The notes under the pieces: model-generated | What the model was told of the DNA's origin: nothing | Database searches by the model: none | Seen by the model: the letters and a program-made list of their open reading frames with translations, nothing else | Part shown: one piece after another, positions 60,789 through 64,000 of the stretch | How positions within the stretch are numbered: position 1 is the stretch's first letter | Layout of the letters: every line of letters begins with the position of its first letter | Assembly (NCBI GenBank): GCA_002150815.3 | Contig: NDFF03000398.1 | Coordinates: 434,001 to 498,000 of the forward strand | Direction of reading: 5' to 3' | DNA length: 64,000 nucleotides | Source: Grammothele lineata | Taxonomy: Eukaryota > Basidiomycota > Agaricomycetes > Polyporales > Polyporaceae | Program-made: the position numbers and the translations under genes

Positions 60789-63228
60789 TGTACGAGTTTG
60801 CTGAACTTGGTGTGTTGCGAGTCGCGAAAGGTGAGGTTGGAGATGTGGACGTCACTACGCCCCGGCATGAGACTGTATTTATGTGATGAACGGTGAGCCT
60901 GAAAACGGCGGCGGGAAGAATTATGCCTCCACTCGACGTACCGATGGATGATACCATAGCCCGAGCTCCTCTGTCGCCGCAGTGGACTCGAAGTGGGTGC
61001 GCGTCATGGACGAGATGAAATTGATGTTCGTCGAGCGTGTAGTAGGACGAAAAGCCGTTAGTGCCGCGGCTGATTCCCGCATTGAGAAGTGTCTCTACTG
61101 AAGCACGGTTGTTAATGGGTTTCGATAATGGCAGTATGTCGTGGTTTCTTGAATACTGGAACGATGAGAGCAGAGATCTGCATGTACACCAACTAGAGGA
61201 ATGTAGGTGTTGTTGGAATCCGGTGCCCTCCGATCCGAGCTCGCGCGTAGCACGTGATTCGTTGTTGTACTGTACGCTCGCCGTGTCCCGCGCTCTTTGC
61301 GCTTTTGCCCTCATACCACCATCATGTCCGCCCGCTCGCGCCCTCTCCTCCTCGTTGTCAGCTAGTCTCCTGTGTATAGGGTACAAAAGCGATTATCGAG
61401 TCTCCGCCTCATCACCGTCGGCCCCCTCCAACCTACAGGTGTATCAGCCCACATCGAATATCATAGCCAAGATACGTGCCTGCCTATTTCAGAAGGCGCG
61501 ATCTCGACGCGCGGAGCAGTCTCCTCGCGGACTTGCGGGTGACCCACAAGGACCTCCGCGCGCACTGTAGCTGAGTTCGGGGAGGATGCGGGGCCAGTGT
61601 TGTCACGTTCTACTGGGCGCCGAGTCGCTGCCGCCCAAACGACGAACTCCAATATTGATGCAGCGATATAGTGATGTGTAGCGGCATCAGGCCGACCGCT
61701 TGTTCCCCCAAACTCGACACCCCGCATGAATTGTTCACGCCGTTGGAGCTGTCCGAGACGAGCGCGGGCCTAACATCCATGCTTGTTGAGAACTTTCGGT
61801 TAGGATGCGGAGTGACGAGCGGCGTACGAGGAATGGAGGAAGTACGATACGCACTTTCGACATAAGCTGTACGATGCTCACGGCATCCTTGAACATCTAC
61901 ATCGCCACGCGAGCTTCTCATCAAGAGCAGTGATCACTGTTAGAGTCAAGTAGATAGGTGGATTCCTAAGACTATCAATCCACACTGGACCCGGACTTCG
62001 AATCCTGTGCGAACAAAGGATGCTTTGCCCTACGACCAGGGTTCCCGCATCCAGGAACGTCCGCAGTATCGGCACACGGGACGCTGAGCTGCGAGTTCCA
62101 GGCGCCTCTTGTCCGGAGTCTCCGAGTCGGTCGGGCTTCAAATTCGGTGGTAGGATCCGTGTGCTCACCTGCGCACACGCACATCCCGCAGTTTTTTCGC
62201 AGCACAATATGGCACGTCCCAGACATGACGATGTGACGACTCGTGTCGATGGAACTTGACGAGCCCTTCAATTTGTGTGGCACATCAAGCTCCTGATAAT
62301 CTTGCAACCTATGTTACGTAGTTCGACGCTGCGAACTACTTCTCAAGATCGAAGGTGTTTCGTTCGATGGATGAGAACAGCAAAGAGGAGCTTCGAGAGG
62401 ATGAGCTGTGTCGTTAAGTTTTGTCGTCATCGCAGATCGAACGCTGGCCTCGATTGCCAGCCACCGGAGGCAGTGCCGCTTCGGCGTCTGAGTCACTGAG
62501 GGCGGCACCGGCTCCGAGCGGCTCGGGGACCGGTCGCTGTACCAACCTACGCACGCGTCGGAGTCAACTCACGCAAGACGGTGCTGCAAGCTCGACTAGC
62601 TGGAAGCCTTTGACGGGTACATGGCGTATGTGGCTGCAAAGCCAGAAACTGCGCGGTAGCTGCGGCGCGCGCAGGTACGTGCTACGTCCGCAATGGTACG
62701 TATGATCATCTACTCAAATGTCAATGAAGTAGATGATCACGCTCAAACTTCAAACTTCAAGCTCTACATCACCCGAAGTTCAACCAAGCGATGAGCAGCC
62801 GGTGCTCACGATGACTCGACCCATCGAACGGGAAGTGCCTGACACTGACAGGTGACTCCGCCGCGGGGAGCACAGCTGTGTTCCCCGAGGCTGGGGCGGA
62901 CCCTGGGCGCGGGGTTAGCTGGCACGAACGGCGTCAACGCGCGACGTGGGAGCGGCTAAGTCATGCGCATCATCGACCCTCGCCCGCTTCGCGATCGGAG
63001 TGGAACCGCAGCGCTTGCGTTCGAATCGCCTTTGTGTGCGAGGGCGGCGGGGGTATAAAGGGTGGCGTGTCTGGGCCTAGGGGAAAGCAGAACTTCACCC
63101 AACCCAGCTACTACCACCTCGAGCTTCACTCGAACTAGCACCGCACCGCACAAGTGCCTCTCCTACCAGCACAGCTGCCCATCATACCAGCTACCATCAT
63201 ACCTCACCCAACCACCACTACCACCACG
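60789..63228. other. 2.4 kb intergenic region, divergent genes
   Basis: Upstream DNA of paralogue 5 (-) and of the small protein gene (+). The open frames (up to 279 codons, overlapping the MDR exon) are not supported. A TATA box lies at 63054. No transposon or RNA gene is recognisable. Confidence 0.5.
63054..63059 (+). promoter_or_regulatory. TATA box of the small Ser-rich protein gene
   Basis: TATAAA in a GC-rich setting, 175 bp before the ATG at 63229; a CAAC/CACC-rich leader follows, typical of highly expressed fungal genes. Confidence 0.5.
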
Positions 63229-63732
63229 ATGCCCGCGAGCACCTCCACCTTCCCATCCACACCCTCCACGCTCTCCGTCGCGAGCTTCTCGAGCTCTTCA
63301 AGCAAGAGCTCGTCCGCGCCACTCCGGTCCACCCCCATGGCGCCCGCGAAAGACTACGCGTCCGCGTTCGGCGCGCTGCAGACGCAGTACGGTTTGGGCG
63401 TCGCGTCGTCCGTCAGCCCCGCGCCTGCGTTCACGTCCTCATCGTCATCATCCGCACCATCGTCATCGTCCTCGTCATCCTCGTCCTCGTCGTTCCTGAA
63501 GAAGTGGCGCAAGTCAAAGAAGTCCCAACCCGCGCCCCAGTCGTCGCAGGAGTCCCAGTCGGAGGAGGCCCCCAGGAGCGCTCCCGCTGCGTCGACCTCT
63601 TCCTCAGAAGACCAAAGCAGCGCGCATAGATTCGAAGACGCGTTCGGCGCGCTCTCGTCGCGCTACGGCTTCAACGGCGGCGCGTGGTCTGCCCCCTCAA
63701 AAGCCCCGCGGGGTGACTCCGCACGGAGATGA
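63229..63732 (+). CDS. Small Ser-rich protein with two AFGAL...YG repeats
   Basis: An intronless gene of 167 codons if started at 63229, the ATG after the CAAC-rich leader; an in-frame ATG 75 bp upstream adds a Pro/Thr run and is less likely. Most of the product is low-complexity serine (poly-Ser near residue 75, encoded by TCN repeats). Two short related segments stand out: DYASAFGALQTQYGLG (residues about 44-59) and RFEDAFGALSSRYGFNGG (about 136-153), sharing an [DE]-x(2)-AFGAL-x(3)-YG pattern, with a basic KKWRKSKKSQ block between. Such a motif occurs in small fungal proteins of unknown function. There is no signal peptide or membrane segment. The promoter has a good TATA box, suggesting strong, regulated expression. 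Confidence 0.6.
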   Translation: MPASTSTFPSTPSTLSVASFSSSSSKSSSAPLRSTPMAPAKDYASAFGALQTQYGLGVASSVSPAPAFTSSSSSSAPSSSSSSSSSSSFLKKWRKSKKSQPAPQSSQESQSEEAPRSAPAASTSSSEDQSSAHRFEDAFGALSSRYGFNGGAWSAPSKAPRGDSARR

Positions 63733-64000
63733 GCATCAAGAGTAGGGAGTGGGGCGGGCGCGTGTGCCCGGATGCCACGGAGACGGGTGTTGTTGTTTCG
63801 CAAAAGTTTATGATTTGTCTCGTGTTTTAATCTGCCTGACGTCGGCTCTCAGTATTCAGTAATAGTGCATACGCATGCGACATGTGCTGTTGTTCTGTAC
63901 CTTACGTTCGGACGGGGAGGTGTGCTTAATGCGTACGATATATGTCTTTGTCTGCTATTCCCTAGCGCGATCGTGCAATGATACATGGAGAGCGCGCGGA
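63733..64000. other. Downstream region to window edge
   Basis: Probable 3' UTR and flank of the small protein gene. Nothing else is recognisable. Confidence 0.4.

Noticed and set aside
60547..61386. A 279-codon minus-strand frame
   Set aside because: It overlaps the first exon of MDR paralogue 5 in another frame and its product has no recognisable feature.

Overview
The window is nuclear DNA of a filamentous fungus, most probably a wood-decay Agaricomycete (Basidiomycota, perhaps Polyporales). This rests on GC-rich genes split by many 50-70 bp GT-AG introns, on the family content (HET-domain proteins, F-box/leucine-rich proteins, GMC oxidoreductase, P450, MLKL-type N-terminal domains, ToxD-like oxidoreductases), on Pol II TATA boxes and on intron-containing tRNA genes. 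No bacterial operon, CRISPR array or virus is visible. Intron positions were inferred by eye from splice signals and reading frame.

Layout. 0-15 kb is an oxidative-enzyme neighbourhood on the + strand: two and a half members of one ToxD-like medium-chain reductase (MDR) family (1-270 partial, 841-2177, 9113-10427), a HET-domain gene (3015-5148), a GMC flavo-oxidoreductase (5948-8559) and a membrane-anchored P450 (11728-14309). Two further MDR paralogues lie at 34930-36331 (+) and 59497-60788 (-). All five keep the same intron positions where they can be compared. No polyketide, peptide or terpene core enzyme is present.

14.7-20.5 kb is a scarred duplication. A tRNA-Arg plus F-box gene unit (14743-16755) has an inverted, intact paralogue at 54347-56546. 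The first copy is split by a 2.2 kb insertion (16662-18879) and its displaced 3' end survives at 18880-19133. Just beyond lies a 1.1 kb AT-rich element with perfect 24-bp terminal inverted repeats, many AAGCCC subterminal repeats and an embedded tRNA-like segment.

21.5-30 kb carries a gene with an MLKL/HeLo-like N-terminal bundle and kinase-like N-lobe (21586-24189, -), the mitochondrial ABC transporter ATM1 (24498-27201, -) and a second HET-domain gene (27824-29782, +). 30-41 kb is housekeeping: a conserved multi-pass membrane protein, galactokinase (-), tRNA-Leu, an MDR gene and a Pps1-like dual-specificity phosphatase (-). About 41.2-51.3 kb has no convincing gene, which is unusual for this dense genome. 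Then come a small alpha-crystallin-like protein (51302-52071), the second F-box/tRNA unit, a conserved 620-640 aa protein, the last MDR gene and a small Ser-rich protein with two AFGAL repeats (63229-63732).

The most notable items are the MLKL-like gene close to two HET genes (a possible cell-death or non-self-recognition neighbourhood), the TIR element with its tRNA-like core, the inverted tRNA/F-box duplication broken by an insertion, and the large gene-free tract.
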